64,000 nt of DNA from Lapidilactobacillus achengensis (GCF_003946655.1 NZ_RHOV01000004.1:62001-126000), one strand, 5' to 3'; counted from the stretch's first letter, positions 48,858-58,773 are shown. The notes: generated by a model not told the origin, from the sequence alone. Translations and numbers: made by a program.

Positions 48858-49520
48858 ATGATCGCGACGACTTTGCAGCGTTTTTTTAACGGTGTGTATA
48901 CGGTATTGAAATTAAGCCTGTTTTTCTGGGTGTTGACCCTCGCTGGTGGGGTGGTTTTAGGTTTGGGACCGGCGCTGCAAACAGTCAGTGATCTGTACGT
49001 GGCGCACCACTTTGAATATCAATTGATTACGTTCGCCGAGGCTTGGCGTGGCTTTAAACAGAATTTCAAGCTAAGCAACGCTTGGTTTTGGGTCGTGGCC
49101 TTGATTGCCGGCGCACTGGGCTACAATCTTTATTTGGGTGTCCAGATCAAGGGCTGGTTCTGGTTGTTCATTGATTTCATTATTATTTTCGTCTTACTCT
49201 TTGATTTGAGCGTCGGCCTCAGCGCCATGACCCTGCAGAGTCACTACGAGATTCAGTGGCGCAATTTGCTTAAATTGGCGCTGCTGCAATTCTTCCATAA
49301 ATTCGCCCAGGATCTGCTATTGGTGGCTGGTTTGGCAGGGTTGCTTTTCCTCACGTGGAAATTCAAGGCGATGATTCTGTTCTTCACCGTGCCGTTGATT
49401 GTTTTGTGGTCAGACCTAGTCAATCAACCGTGGATCAAAACGATCGAGGCAACCATGGCGGATAACTCAGCTGGTAGCGATCACGCCGATTTGGGCAAAC
49501 GCGCCGACCAGGATAAATAG
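48858..49520 (+). CDS. YesL-like DUF624 membrane protein (second copy)
   Basis: 220 residues from ATG 48858; an in-frame TTG at 48819 would add 13 atypical residues. RFFNGVYTVLKLSLFFWVLTLAGGVVLGLGPALQTV is the DUF624 opening; four to five membrane helices follow, ending WSDLVNQPWIKTIEAT and a charged tail. It sits between the glycosidases and the YesM/YesN pair, the standard gene order in Lpl-type clusters. Function unproven. Confidence 0.85.
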   Translation: MIATTLQRFFNGVYTVLKLSLFFWVLTLAGGVVLGLGPALQTVSDLYVAHHFEYQLITFAEAWRGFKQNFKLSNAWFWVVALIAGALGYNLYLGVQIKGWFWLFIDFIIIFVLLFDLSVGLSAMTLQSHYEIQWRNLLKLALLQFFHKFAQDLLLVAGLAGLLFLTWKFKAMILFFTVPLIVLWSDLVNQPWIKTIEATMADNSAGSDHADLGKRADQDK

Positions 49521-49531
49521 GAGCGTCAACG

Positions 49532-51304
49532 ATGTTCGAGAAATTGCGAGCGCAGCGGCGGACCAATAATTTAGCGCGGTTGGTGCGTCTGTATGCGGTG
49601 ATTTTGATCATTGCCTTGACCATCGCCGCTAGTATTCTGGTGTTGATCCAAATGCGCAATTATAACAGCGATGTGAGCCAGGCCCGGGAGGCTAGTATCA
49701 ATCGGGCCAGTGATATTTTGTATACCCGGCAACATGACACGGACACCAGCGCGGCCCGGTTGTCGGACTCCGCGGAGAAGTTGCGCAACTTGAATCACTT
49801 CTTCAGCGATTCGCCTAGCGCTTATTTGGAATACACCTTTGATCATGACATCAATGGCAGTTTCTATTATCTTCCCAATCAGTTGGGGTCGATTTTGCGC
49901 AACAATGATGATATCAAAGAAATCATTATCAATCCTGCCGGTGATAATCGATATTATGTGTTCAATTCGGCGGGCGGGCACGTGATCACATCCAAAAAAG
50001 CGCCAGATGTCCAAGGCGCTTTTACGGTCACTTCCAACCTGATCGATCCGACGAATCTGCGGACAGTGGCGACCTATTATCAAATTTACGATAATACCAC
50101 TTTAAATGATCGGTTGGCGCAACTGACCGGGAAATATCAGGAGCAGCTTTTCGTGACCAGCTATAATGGTCAACAACTGTACCATTATGCTAGTGCGGGG
50201 GTGACCGCCGCAGAACAGCGCCGGGCGCGCCGGCGCTTGGCTCGCATCTTGAAGGGGAGTTCCTTTGACGCCCTGGAGCAGCTAAATGATCAGTTCGCCT
50301 TTCACTACGACTTGTTATCCGTCAACGGAGGCAACGCGGATTTCGTGATCATCGCGTTGAATAATCGCCGCAAACAGTTAGAAAATAATCTGCGGCGTGT
50401 TTCTTGGATCATTTTGGGCTGGGCGCTAATCACCACACTGTTGTTCATTATGTTGCGGCTGACCTTTAGTCGGTATCAGGAACAGTTGGGGCGGATCATG
50501 AAGGCGATGCGAGCGATCGGGAATGAGGAGCTGGCCTCGCGGGTGCCCGTACCGAAAAACGATGGCGAATTGCGGACCTTGGCCGATGGGATCAATGGGA
50601 TGCTGGATCAGATCCAGCAGTACGTTCAGGAGATCTATCAGGTTCAAATTGACCAACAAGAGGCGAATATGCGGGCGCTACAGGCTCAAATCAATCCGCA
50701 TTTTCTGTATAACACCTTGGAATATATTCGGATGAGTGCCTTAAGCGCCGGTGAGATCGAACTGGCGGATGTGATTTATAATTTCGCGACGTTGATGCGC
50801 CACAGTATTTCCACGGGCACAACCAACGCGACTCTAGCGGAAGAAACCCAATTCGTTGAGAAATACATCTATCTTTACCAGCTGCGTTTTCCGAAGCAAT
50901 TGGCCTATCAGATCAGGCTGGATGAGGATATTTTACCAATGCGGGTGCCGAAGTTTACGTTACAGCCGTTGGTGGAAAACTATTTCGTCCACGGGGTTGA
51001 TTTCAGTCGCGATGATAACGCGATCCGCTTACAGGGACACCGCCAAGATGAGGAAACGGTGATCATTGAGATCATCAATAATGGCGATCCGATCCCACCG
51101 GCGCGATTGGCGGAATTACAAACTTGGTTAGCGGCGACCGACCCGACGGATCCCACCGTTCTGACCCAAGAACCGGTCAAGTCGATTGGTCTGCGGAATG
51201 TGGCCGATCGGATCAAGAATTTCTATGGCACGAAATCACATTTGGAAATCAATAATAATGAGTATGGCGGCGTAACGATCCGGCTGATCTTGATCACGGG
51301 CTAA
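49532..51304 (+). CDS. yesM: Sensor histidine kinase, YesM type
   Basis: 590 residues. Membrane helix 1 at ~21-43, a ~240-residue extracellular sensor, helix 2 at ~287-307 (ISWIILGWALITTLLFIML-like), HAMP at ~308-360, then the His_kinase (PF06580) box QINPHFLYNTLEYIRM with phospho-accepting His390, and the ATPase domain (LVENYFVHG near 480, SIGLRNVADRIKNFYG near 550). It senses an extracellular carbohydrate or the loaded binding protein and phosphorylates the YesN partner encoded 56 bp downstream. Start 11 bp after yesL. Confidence 0.94.
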   Translation: MFEKLRAQRRTNNLARLVRLYAVILIIALTIAASILVLIQMRNYNSDVSQAREASINRASDILYTRQHDTDTSAARLSDSAEKLRNLNHFFSDSPSAYLEYTFDHDINGSFYYLPNQLGSILRNNDDIKEIIINPAGDNRYYVFNSAGGHVITSKKAPDVQGAFTVTSNLIDPTNLRTVATYYQIYDNTTLNDRLAQLTGKYQEQLFVTSYNGQQLYHYASAGVTAAEQRRARRRLARILKGSSFDALEQLNDQFAFHYDLLSVNGGNADFVIIALNNRRKQLENNLRRVSWIILGWALITTLLFIMLRLTFSRYQEQLGRIMKAMRAIGNEELASRVPVPKNDGELRTLADGINGMLDQIQQYVQEIYQVQIDQQEANMRALQAQINPHFLYNTLEYIRMSALSAGEIELADVIYNFATLMRHSISTGTTNATLAEETQFVEKYIYLYQLRFPKQLAYQIRLDEDILPMRVPKFTLQPLVENYFVHGVDFSRDDNAIRLQGHRQDEETVIIEIINNGDPIPPARLAELQTWLAATDPTDPTVLTQEPVKSIGLRNVADRIKNFYGTKSHLEINNNEYGGVTIRLILITG

Positions 51305-51360
51305 GCGTGTTCAAGTAAGCAGCGGCGAGCGCCACCAGCAAGAAAGCGAGGGGGAGTTCG

Positions 51361-52800
51361 ATGTATCGGGTCATGTTAGTGGATGATGAAGTAATGATAT
51401 TAAAAGGGTTACGGCGAATCATCGACTGGAGCGCGGCCGGCTTTGAAATTGTCAAAGTGGCCAGTTCTGGACAAGAAGCCTTGGATTTCTTGGCGCAACA
51501 AGCGGTCGATCTGGTGATCACCGATGTGACGATGCCGAAAATGAACGGGTTGACTTTGGTCAGTCAGGCCTTCGCGCAAGGTCATCATTTCTTGTTCGTG
51601 ATCCTATCTGGCTATGATGAGTTTGACTATGCGCGAAAGAGTCTCCAACTAGGGGCGCTCAACTATTTGATGAAACCAATCGACACGCAAGAGCTGTCAA
51701 ACACCTTGCTCGAGGCCAAAGAACGCTTGGACGCGTCACAAAAGCCGCAATATCCACAACAGCGGCTGCTAGATCACGCCATTCATGGTCAAGCAACAGA
51801 CGCTGAACTGGTTCAATTAGGCCAAGAATCAGGGTTCGCCGATGTCGATCCCAATTCTTTCTATTTATTAGCATTCGTGGGTCTGGGCGGTGCGCAGGAG
51901 TTCATCAATTACCTGTTAAAAGTCAATCGGGAATGGTTTATGAACGCGGATGGCGCCCTCTATTTGTTGTTTGTCGGGTCCCGCTGGCAAGTTGATCAAT
52001 TCCTGTTGAGCTTGCCGCGCGAATATGGCGCGCAAACGCAATTGATCGTGATGTCCGCCAGCTCAAGCGATTTTTCGGCGTTGGTGCCACGGTTTAACAG
52101 TGTCCAGCGCCGCATCAGTACCGCCAAGTTCTATGATCAGCGGCGCGGCTTGTTGCGCATCGATGAGCTGAATCGTGATCAGGAACAACATTTTCCCGAG
52201 TTGGATATCGCGCGCATTGACCAGCTGATCAACGCAGGCAATCGCGAAGAGTTGCAGGACTTGATCCAAGTGACCTTCATGGCGATGAGCCAAGCGCAGG
52301 CCGATGCTGATTATGTGCGCCAGGTCTCCTTCTGGTTCCTAGCGACACTAAATCGACGGCTACATTTCAATGAAACCTTCTACAATAACCAATTGGAATT
52401 GATCAACCAGCTCCATGATTTCAAAAAGATCCTTGACCTGAACCTCAGCTGGGTCGCCCAGTTAGAAAATTCAGCGATCCAAGATTATTCACCCAATGTC
52501 GCGGCGGCGATCCAGTATATTTACCTGAACTACCACCAGGATATCAATCTAGGACTGGCCGCGGATCAACTCCATTTGAGCAGTATGTACCTGGGCCAGT
52601 TATTCAAACAAGAAACAGGACAAACGTTTAGCCGGTTCTTGAACCACTATCGGATCGAGCAGAGCAAGTATTTATTGCGCAACACCAGTGAATCCGTCAG
52701 CGAAATCGGAATGGCCGTGGGATATAGCACGCCAAATTACTTCTTCCGCATGTTCAAGCAGGAGACCGATCAGTCGCCGAAAGAATACCGTCATGGCTAA
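51361..52800 (+). CDS. yesN: Response regulator with AraC output domain, YesN type
   Basis: 479 residues. Receiver domain 1-~120 (YRVMLVDDEVMILKGLRRII, ITDVTMPKMNG with phospho-acceptor Asp55, LSGYDEFDYARKSL, NYLMKP), a middle linker of ~230 residues, and a C-terminal AraC domain (NLGLAADQLHLSSMYLGQLF, VSEIGMAVGYSTPNYFFRMFK, DQSPKEYR). It forms a two-component system with yesM and most likely activates the importer promoter upstream of 41281. Last gene of the cluster. Confidence 0.95.
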   Translation: MYRVMLVDDEVMILKGLRRIIDWSAAGFEIVKVASSGQEALDFLAQQAVDLVITDVTMPKMNGLTLVSQAFAQGHHFLFVILSGYDEFDYARKSLQLGALNYLMKPIDTQELSNTLLEAKERLDASQKPQYPQQRLLDHAIHGQATDAELVQLGQESGFADVDPNSFYLLAFVGLGGAQEFINYLLKVNREWFMNADGALYLLFVGSRWQVDQFLLSLPREYGAQTQLIVMSASSSDFSALVPRFNSVQRRISTAKFYDQRRGLLRIDELNRDQEQHFPELDIARIDQLINAGNREELQDLIQVTFMAMSQAQADADYVRQVSFWFLATLNRRLHFNETFYNNQLELINQLHDFKKILDLNLSWVAQLENSAIQDYSPNVAAAIQYIYLNYHQDINLGLAADQLHLSSMYLGQLFKQETGQTFSRFLNHYRIEQSKYLLRNTSESVSEIGMAVGYSTPNYFFRMFKQETDQSPKEYRHG

Positions 52801-53128
52801 AAAAAACGCTCCCGATTTCCAACCCCACGTCGGCTGGGAACAGTGCGGTACTGATCACGACGAAATTCATATAAAATTCACACTATGTTCCATATTAATT
52901 CATATTACCGTCTCCATTCGTTCGCAAAATTAGGTTATCATTATTAACATAGAAAGTAATAACACAACGTGAATAATCTATGAAGTTTCTCCAGCTTGAT
53001 AGAGTTGTGTCAACGGCTTTCTACCAACCCAAACCTATATAATAATTGCTAGTTTTCTTCATTACTCCTTCCTCTATACTTAAAAATAGAGCCGAAACCT
53101 CACTTCCTGCCCAGAAGTGAGGTTTTTT
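52801..53128 (+). other. AT-rich intergenic region ending in a terminator (53095-53128)
   Basis: No gene is seen. Bases ~52860-53090 are markedly AT-rich; a TATAAT lies at 53036-53041 but lacks a spaced -35. AAACCTCACTTC (53095-53106) pairs with GAAGTGAGGTTT (53114-53125) plus T run, a good terminator nearly 300 bp after yesN. Confidence 0.7.
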
Positions 53129-53130
53129 GG

Positions 53131-53490
53131 TGTCTTCAGGCAAGTGCCGCTGCTATTTGAACCGACCTTGCGCTTGATTGCAGGTTTTTGGTGGGTGTTG
53201 CGCGTGAGCGCAACCGGGTCGGGCCATTTGTGCGGCTGGAACGCAGTGGGCGTCGTTTTGAGCCAATCCGCAAAGTGCGCGGCTTGTCTCAAAATCGAGC
53301 CTTATTCTAAGCGGCAAAGCCGCAAAGAATAATTTCACTGCTGAGCCGCATGGCCCGACCCGGTTGCTGAACAGAATTGAGCCTATCTGCAATCGAAGTT
53401 GAGTAGCTGACGAAGTGCTTTTGCAAGCTAGCGGTCAAAACCCATCACACTTTTTTTGTAGTACGGCAATGCCAACGGATTTTGATCAGG
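53131..53490 (+). repeat. Large structured repeat, forward copy 1
   Basis: Core stems in order: hairpin GTTGCGC-gtga-GCGCAAC (53198-53215); long-range arms GGGTCGGGCCAT and ATGGCCCGACCC enclosing the rest; TTTTGAG...CTCAAAA around CCGC...GCGG; and TTATTCT-aa-GCGGC-aaa-GCCGC-aa-AGAATAA. It ends near GGCAATGCCAACGGATTTT. Homologous to 58774-59107 and 59108-59424. Boundaries are approximate. The reading frames inside are not convincing proteins. Confidence 0.88.
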
Positions 53491-53503
53491 AGGTCGGGAT
53501 ATT

Positions 53504-53905
53504 TTGTGTAGGATGACCATCTCTACTCGTTTCCGTAACCAAACCTTGTGTGGAAGCCGACCGATTCAGTTAATTCACCAAAATTCTGCCCGAGTTCATC
53601 AGACAGACTGCACTGGTGTCACCAATTCAAAGCTGGTGACCACTAACCGCGGTCGTCAATTGCGTGGCTCCTCATCAATTGGCCATAGCTTGCCAGTCGG
53701 TGTGAGTGCTCAAACGACTGTTAAAACGTTGAGCGGCTGGAGCGGAGAAATTCGGGGTGAGATCGCCGTGAAATTGGCCTTAGCGGCTCTGCCGCTTAGG
53801 CCAAGGCTCAGCTTTGAGATTCGCGCGGGTTTCGCGAAGCTCAAAGTGATGCCCACAGCGAGCTCACCCCGAATTTCGCAGCGCAAGTTGCGGCCAACCT
53901 ACTTT
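53504..53905 (-). repeat. Large structured repeat, reverse-orientation copy 1
   Basis: Its reverse complement carries the same stems as the forward copies: here the variable stem is TTGGCCT/AGGCCAA around the GCGGC/GCCGC core, and the outer arms are ATTCGGGGTGAG/CTCACCCCGAAT. Homologous along its length to 59505-59880. With the forward copy beside it, the locus is an inverted pair. Confidence 0.87.
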
Positions 53906-53931
53906 TAACCAGCAATTCAGCAACCCCAACC

Positions 53932-53977
53932 AAAAAACAGCCCCCGCTTCTCCATCAAGAAGAAACGTGGGCTGTTT
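53932..53977 (-). terminator. Terminator of the second GH92 gene
   Basis: Read on the minus strand, AAACAGCCC...GGGCTGTTT with an inner AGAAG/CTTCT pairing is followed by TTTTTT, directly downstream of the GH92 stop. Confidence 0.8.
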
Positions 53978-53992
53978 GACGCGCAGGCAGGT

Positions 53993-56209
53993 CTAGTCGT
54001 CGTATTCTGAAATCGAGTAGGGCAGTTCAGCATCGGTCAGTTGATGCAAGCTTGGCGCTAAACCTAAGGTGGTGGTCAGCTCCCCGCCAGCCATCAGTTG
54101 CTCATAATCAAGATAAGTGGCAGTCACCGCTTGACCATTCAGACTTCGAGCTTGGACGAATTGATTTTGCGCTTCGTTGTTCAATGTGCGCAGGACCAAA
54201 GTTTTGTCAGCTGGCAAGTGCAGAGTAACTTGGTCGAACAGCGGGATCCCGAAAACAAATTGAGTTGAGCCCGGGGTGACCGGATAAATACCTAGCGCTG
54301 AAAGGACGAACCAGCCGGCCATTGAACCGTTATCCTCATCGCCAGGGAAACCTTGATAGCCGCTGTTGAAGGCTTGGGTCAGTAATTGTTTGACCAGCAA
54401 TTGGGTCATCTCAGGGTGATCAACATAGGTGAACAAATAAGGAATGTGGAAACTTGGTTGGTTTGATAAGGCCAACTGTCCGAATTTCAGCGCGGCTAAT
54501 TCGGTCATTTCATGGATCTCAAAACCATAGCCGCCAGTTTCGAAGGTGGCTGGCGTATTGACCAGCTCAACTAGTTTCTCGTAAAAGGCTTGTTTGCCAC
54601 CATATTCGTTGACTAAACCTGCGATGTCTTGGTAAACCGCAAAACCGTTTTGCCAAACACTACCTTCGGTGAAACCGTGGCCCCATTGTAACGGGCGAAA
54701 ATCAGGCGTGAAATTGCCTTGGTCGTCTTTAGGTCGGAGGAAGCCAGTGGCGGGATCGAACAGATGGCGATAGTTGCGGGCGCGCTCCCGATATTGTTTC
54801 GCCAGCAATAAATGACCGGCTTTTTCGGCGACGACGGCAATGCAATAATCGCTATAAGCATAGTCCAACGTGTGGTTGACGCTTTCGCCGTGGGTGCTAG
54901 GGACATAGCCGTACTTCAAGTAGTCGAGCGTGCCGCGGCGTCCGTACTTGTCGTCAGCGCTTTGGACGGTGGCGGCGTGGACCATGGCGTTCAAGAAGTC
55001 TTCCAATTGGTCGGGATTAAGCAGGTCTTTGCTGGCCGCGTCGGCAATCACGGCGTCGATCAGGGTACCTGGCATCATCCCGCGCTCGTCAGGGGACAAC
55101 CATTTTGGCAAAAAGCCAGTTTCGTGATAACTGGTCAAGAAACCAGCCAACATGTCAGCCAGAATTTCGGGCGCGATCAGGCTGTAGAAAGGATAAACCG
55201 TTTTGTAAGTATCCCAAAAACCGTTATTTGTGTACAGAATTCCCGGTTTGACGGCGCGCGCCAAGGTGTCGTAATGATAGGGCTGTTCTTGCGCGTCAAG
55301 CTCGTAGAACTTCTGAGGGAAAAGGAACAGCCGATAGAGGGTGGTGTAAAAGGTTTTAACTTGGGCCGGATGGCGGTGGTCCTCAACGACGATCCGATCG
55401 AAGTAATCTTGCCAAGCCGCGGCTGCGCTGGCAGCTTGTTCGGCGAAAGTTGCGCTTTGTTGCCGGCGCAGATTAAGCTGTGCTTGGGCCAAGGACAAGA
55501 ATGAGGTGGCTAAGGCCAACTCGTTGTCGGTTTCATTCAAATAAAAAACGAGTTGCAGGTCCGTTCCCGCAAATTCGGTTTGCGCTGCGGTGGCAATCTG
55601 TTCTGCTTGGTCGGTGGCGGTGCGGTAGCGCAACGGTTCTGCCGCGAACGAACCACTAAGCTGGATACTGAAATACATCGTGAAGTCGGGATCTTCACAG
55701 TCAGAGAAATTGATCAGCTGCCCTTGAAGCTGGCCCTGGTTACGATCGATCCGCACTTGGGCCCGTCCAGGCAGGGTCAGTTGATAACCCGCCTGGCGAT
55801 TTTTCGGAAAACGGCTTTTGATCGTGGCGCCGTATGTGTTGGGCACCAAGGTCGAGTCGATGCTGTAATGTAAGTCATGCAGCTGCAATTTGGCGGGCGA
55901 GAAGAGGGCGTCTTGAGGTTCGAAGGAGCCAGCGTAGTCGTCGATGTGATCCGGGCCAACAGACTTAGTCACTGGCAGTAACAGCAAGTGGGAGAAGTCA
56001 CTGACCCAAGGACTAGGTTGGTGGGTCAAGCGAAAGCCTTCGAAGCGGTGATCGTTGGGATTGAAGAACCAACTGCCGCGACTTTGGTCATTTTGAACGG
56101 TGTAATAATTCATGGCAAAAGGGACTCCGGTCAAAGGCAGGGTATTGCCATGGGAGAAGCGGTAGGTGTTATCGGTGCCTTGGCGAGTGTCGATCGATGA
56201 AATCTGCAT
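53993..56209 (-). CDS. GH92 alpha-mannosidase, probably alpha-1,2 (cytoplasmic, second copy)
   Basis: 738 residues, no signal peptide. Same architecture as the GH92 at 10636: beta-sandwich start (GNTLPLTGVPFAMNYYT, RLTHQPSPW), LYTNNGFWDTYKTVYPFYSL, FLPKWLSPDERGMMPGTLID, ESVNHTLDYAYSDYC. Candidate catalytic residues are Glu515 in TEGSVWQ and Asp624/Asp626 in GDEDNG, again 109 residues apart, with the His566-Glu567 pair in IHEM. It is homologous but clearly diverged, and GC-richer. A GntR/LacI repressor lies immediately upstream on the same strand, 54 bp away, and the pair is divergent from GH125. The ribosome site AAGGAG is good. Confidence 0.94.
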   Translation of the reverse strand: MQISSIDTRQGTDNTYRFSHGNTLPLTGVPFAMNYYTVQNDQSRGSWFFNPNDHRFEGFRLTHQPSPWVSDFSHLLLLPVTKSVGPDHIDDYAGSFEPQDALFSPAKLQLHDLHYSIDSTLVPNTYGATIKSRFPKNRQAGYQLTLPGRAQVRIDRNQGQLQGQLINFSDCEDPDFTMYFSIQLSGSFAAEPLRYRTATDQAEQIATAAQTEFAGTDLQLVFYLNETDNELALATSFLSLAQAQLNLRRQQSATFAEQAASAAAAWQDYFDRIVVEDHRHPAQVKTFYTTLYRLFLFPQKFYELDAQEQPYHYDTLARAVKPGILYTNNGFWDTYKTVYPFYSLIAPEILADMLAGFLTSYHETGFLPKWLSPDERGMMPGTLIDAVIADAASKDLLNPDQLEDFLNAMVHAATVQSADDKYGRRGTLDYLKYGYVPSTHGESVNHTLDYAYSDYCIAVVAEKAGHLLLAKQYRERARNYRHLFDPATGFLRPKDDQGNFTPDFRPLQWGHGFTEGSVWQNGFAVYQDIAGLVNEYGGKQAFYEKLVELVNTPATFETGGYGFEIHEMTELAALKFGQLALSNQPSFHIPYLFTYVDHPEMTQLLVKQLLTQAFNSGYQGFPGDEDNGSMAGWFVLSALGIYPVTPGSTQFVFGIPLFDQVTLHLPADKTLVLRTLNNEAQNQFVQARSLNGQAVTATYLDYEQLMAGGELTTTLGLAPSLHQLTDAELPYSISEYDD

Positions 56210-56263
56210 AATATACTCCTTTTTTGTTGGTTATTCTTAGTTGTTGGGGTTGTTTGGCTGCGT

Positions 56264-57331
56264 TCAGCTACGTTTCTTAATGCTTTGCCGGGCGATCAGG
56301 TTAACGGGAACCGTGACTTGCTTGATCTCCGGATCGAAGGGATTGGCGATGCGTTGTTGTAATAGCGTCGCGGCTTGGCGACCGATCGTTTGGAAATCTT
56401 GGCGGATCGTGCTCAATTGCGGCCGACTGGTGGCAGTGCGGGTAATATTGTCAAATCCGATCAAGGAAAGGTCATCAGGAACTTTTAGGCCTTGTGCTTG
56501 GATGAAATCTAACACGTCCAAGGCCAGTAGATCGTGTTCGGTGACGATCCCCGTAATTTGATTCGCCGCGATGAAGGCGGGTAAAGCGGCGAAATCGTTC
56601 TCGGTCAGGTGTGTCGCTTCTTGCGGCGTGATCGCAAAGGTCAGATCCTGCTCCATGAGCGCCTGCAAGTACCCGAAGTACCGTTGCGCCACCGATGAAT
56701 TCAGCGAATGGGCAAAGTGCGCCGTCGCTAGGAAAATAATGCGTTCGTGACCATTTTCGATCAGGGTTTGGGTGGCCAGATAACCGCCTTGGGTATTGTC
56801 GGCCACCACGGAAGGAATCGGCAGTCCCGCCGCGGTTTGATCGATCAAGACTAGTGGGATGTGGGCCAATGCGAATTTCTGCAATTGGACCAACTCGGCG
56901 GCCAAATCTTGCGGATAGTAAATGATGCCATCATATTTATCCGCGAAAGCCTGCGGATGATCGAAATCGAAGCTTTGATTTTCGATCACCGTCAATTCTT
57001 CCTGGTTGGGCGTTAAAACTTCCTTGATCCCGGTAATATAGTCACCTAAGCCAGATTCTGGCGCGAAGGGAATCACCAGCAAGATCTGGCCGGTTTTTGC
57101 CCGTAAACGCAAACCGCGGCGGACGAACGTACCACTGCCTTGGCGCCGTTGCACCAGACCAATGTCGGCCAACTCCTGGAGTGCCCGCTTCGATGTGATC
57201 CGGCTGACTTGGTATTGCTGGGCCAGTTCGTTTTCCGAGGGCAGTTGTTGGTTGGCCGGATAGTATCCTGACCAAATCTTAGCGCGTAAGTCCGCGAAAA
57301 TCGTCTGATATTTATTCTGATTAGTGGCCAT
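56264..57331 (-). CDS. GntR/LacI-type repressor of the GH92-GH125 module
   Basis: 355 residues. GntR winged helix (~1-70; YQTIFADLRAKIWSGYYPAN, LPSENELAQQYQVSRITSKRAL) with a LacI-like sensor (~80-355; ILLVIPFAPESGLGDYITGI, DGIIYYPQDLAAELVQL, PLVLIDQTAAGLP, DDLSLIGFDNI). AraR-like layout, third of its kind in this window. It is divergent from GH125 and upstream of GH92, so it most likely controls both from the 149-bp region between, responding to mannose or a manno-oligosaccharide (inference). Confidence 0.93.
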   Translation of the reverse strand: MATNQNKYQTIFADLRAKIWSGYYPANQQLPSENELAQQYQVSRITSKRALQELADIGLVQRRQGSGTFVRRGLRLRAKTGQILLVIPFAPESGLGDYITGIKEVLTPNQEELTVIENQSFDFDHPQAFADKYDGIIYYPQDLAAELVQLQKFALAHIPLVLIDQTAAGLPIPSVVADNTQGGYLATQTLIENGHERIIFLATAHFAHSLNSSVAQRYFGYLQALMEQDLTFAITPQEATHLTENDFAALPAFIAANQITGIVTEHDLLALDVLDFIQAQGLKVPDDLSLIGFDNITRTATSRPQLSTIRQDFQTIGRQAATLLQQRIANPFDPEIKQVTVPVNLIARQSIKKRS

Positions 57332-57480
57332 AGATCTTCACCTCGACTATTTGTAGTTGTTATGAACAATCATATATCATTTCTCCGTAAAAATAAATCT
57401 TTTTTTCGGAATTTTTACTGTTTTTCAGGTCTATTCATGATATACTTGGCTTGCAAAATAATATATCAAGTGGTGATAAA
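57332..57480. promoter_or_regulatory. Divergent control region between repressor and GH125
   Basis: TTGTTATGAACAA at 57357-57369 is a near-palindrome. ATGATAT half-sites occur at 57372-57379 (minus strand) and 57438-57443 (plus strand), resembling the arm ATGATATG of the operator at 6253. TATACT at 57441-57446 may be the GH125 -10 box. Confidence 0.45.
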
Positions 57481-58773
57481 ATGACAAAATCTTATGTAAC
57501 GCCAGCCGTTCGCGATTTCGTGGCACATGTCAATGAACTTTGCGGACCGAAACTTCAGAATCTAGCGCAGATTTTTGATATTACCTTTACGAATACCTTA
57601 GAAACGACTCTTGAAGCCGACGAACACGACAATGTTTTCGTGTTGACTGGGGATATTCCCGCCATGTGGCAACGAGATTCCACCGCACAGTTGCGGCCCT
57701 ATCTGATCATGGCGCAAACGGATCCGGCTGTGGCCGCTGTTATTTTGAAGGTGGTCAAGCGTCAATTCTTCAATATGGATCTGGATCCTTACGCTAACGC
57801 CTTCAACTTGACGGGCAATGGTCATGGTCATCAAAGCGACGCCACTGAAATGGGTCCATGGATCTGGGAACGCAAATACGAACTGGACTCCCTGTGCTAC
57901 CCAGTGCAGTTGGCATACCTCCTTTATAAGAATACCGGTTTGACCGATCAATTTGACAACACCTTCGTTTCCGCTGTTAAAAAGCTACTTCACGTGATCG
58001 AAGTGGAACAACATCATGAAGAGGCCTCTACTTATCGCTTTGAACGGACCGAAGATCGTCCCGAAGACACCCTGACTCGTGATGGCTTGGGCGCGCCGGT
58101 TGGTTACACCGGCATGAGCTGGTCCGGGTTCCGACCAAGCGATGACGCTTGCGTCTATGGCTATTTAGTCCCAGCCAATATGTTCGCCGTCGTTATTCTG
58201 AACTACTTGAAGGAAATCTTCACCGAGATCGTGATCGATCCTGAAATTGCCAGCCAAGCCAACCAGTTAGCCACGGAAATCCAAGCCGGTATTGAGCGTT
58301 ATGGCACGACCACCAACGCCGCCGGTGAAACCGTCTACGCATATGAAGTCGATGGTTTGGGCAACGCGGTGATTATGGATGACGGCAATATTCCTAACTT
58401 GATGAGCGCGCCTTACTTGGGATACTTGGCCGATGATGACCCAACTTACTTGGCCACCCGTAAAACGCTGCTGAGCCCGGAGAATCCTTATTATTACGCT
58501 GGTAAATTTGGCGCTGGGTTGGGCAGTCCCCATACGCCACCGCATTATATTTGGCCGATCGCCTTGTCGATCCAAGGATTGACGCAATCAGATCACGCCG
58601 AGAAGTTGCGCTTATTGCAGTTGTTGGCGCATACCACCGCCGGAACCAACATGATGCACGAAGGCTTTGATGTGGAAGATCCTCACAATTTCACCCGGGA
58701 GTGGTTCTCGTGGGCGAACATGATGTTCTGTGAATTATTACTGGATTACCTAGGCCTGTCCGTGAAAAAATAA
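57481..58773 (+). CDS. GH125 exo-alpha-1,6-mannosidase
   Basis: 430 residues, the GH125 length, no signal peptide. Start ATG 57481; an ATG at 57451 in the same frame lacks a ribosome site. DIPAMWQRDSTAQLRPYL near residue 57, NGHGHQSDATEMGPWIWERK, ELDSLCYPVQLAYLLYKNTG, GMSWSGFRPSDDACVYGYLV and GLGSPHTPPHYIWPIALSIQ near 345 are family signatures, followed by HEGFDVEDPHNFTREWFSWANMMF. It is an inverting enzyme for non-reducing alpha-1,6-mannose, the arm left after GH92 and GH38 action on N-glycans. Divergent from its repressor. Confidence 0.96.
   Translation: MTKSYVTPAVRDFVAHVNELCGPKLQNLAQIFDITFTNTLETTLEADEHDNVFVLTGDIPAMWQRDSTAQLRPYLIMAQTDPAVAAVILKVVKRQFFNMDLDPYANAFNLTGNGHGHQSDATEMGPWIWERKYELDSLCYPVQLAYLLYKNTGLTDQFDNTFVSAVKKLLHVIEVEQHHEEASTYRFERTEDRPEDTLTRDGLGAPVGYTGMSWSGFRPSDDACVYGYLVPANMFAVVILNYLKEIFTEIVIDPEIASQANQLATEIQAGIERYGTTTNAAGETVYAYEVDGLGNAVIMDDGNIPNLMSAPYLGYLADDDPTYLATRKTLLSPENPYYYAGKFGAGLGSPHTPPHYIWPIALSIQGLTQSDHAEKLRLLQLLAHTTAGTNMMHEGFDVEDPHNFTREWFSWANMMFCELLLDYLGLSVKK

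Noticed and set aside
53117-53908. Open frames of 70-134 codons inside the structured repeats, similar between copies (also 58691-59846)
   Set aside because: They follow the repeats, exist on both strands, have odd residue composition and are explained by repeated GC-rich stems. Treated as spurious.
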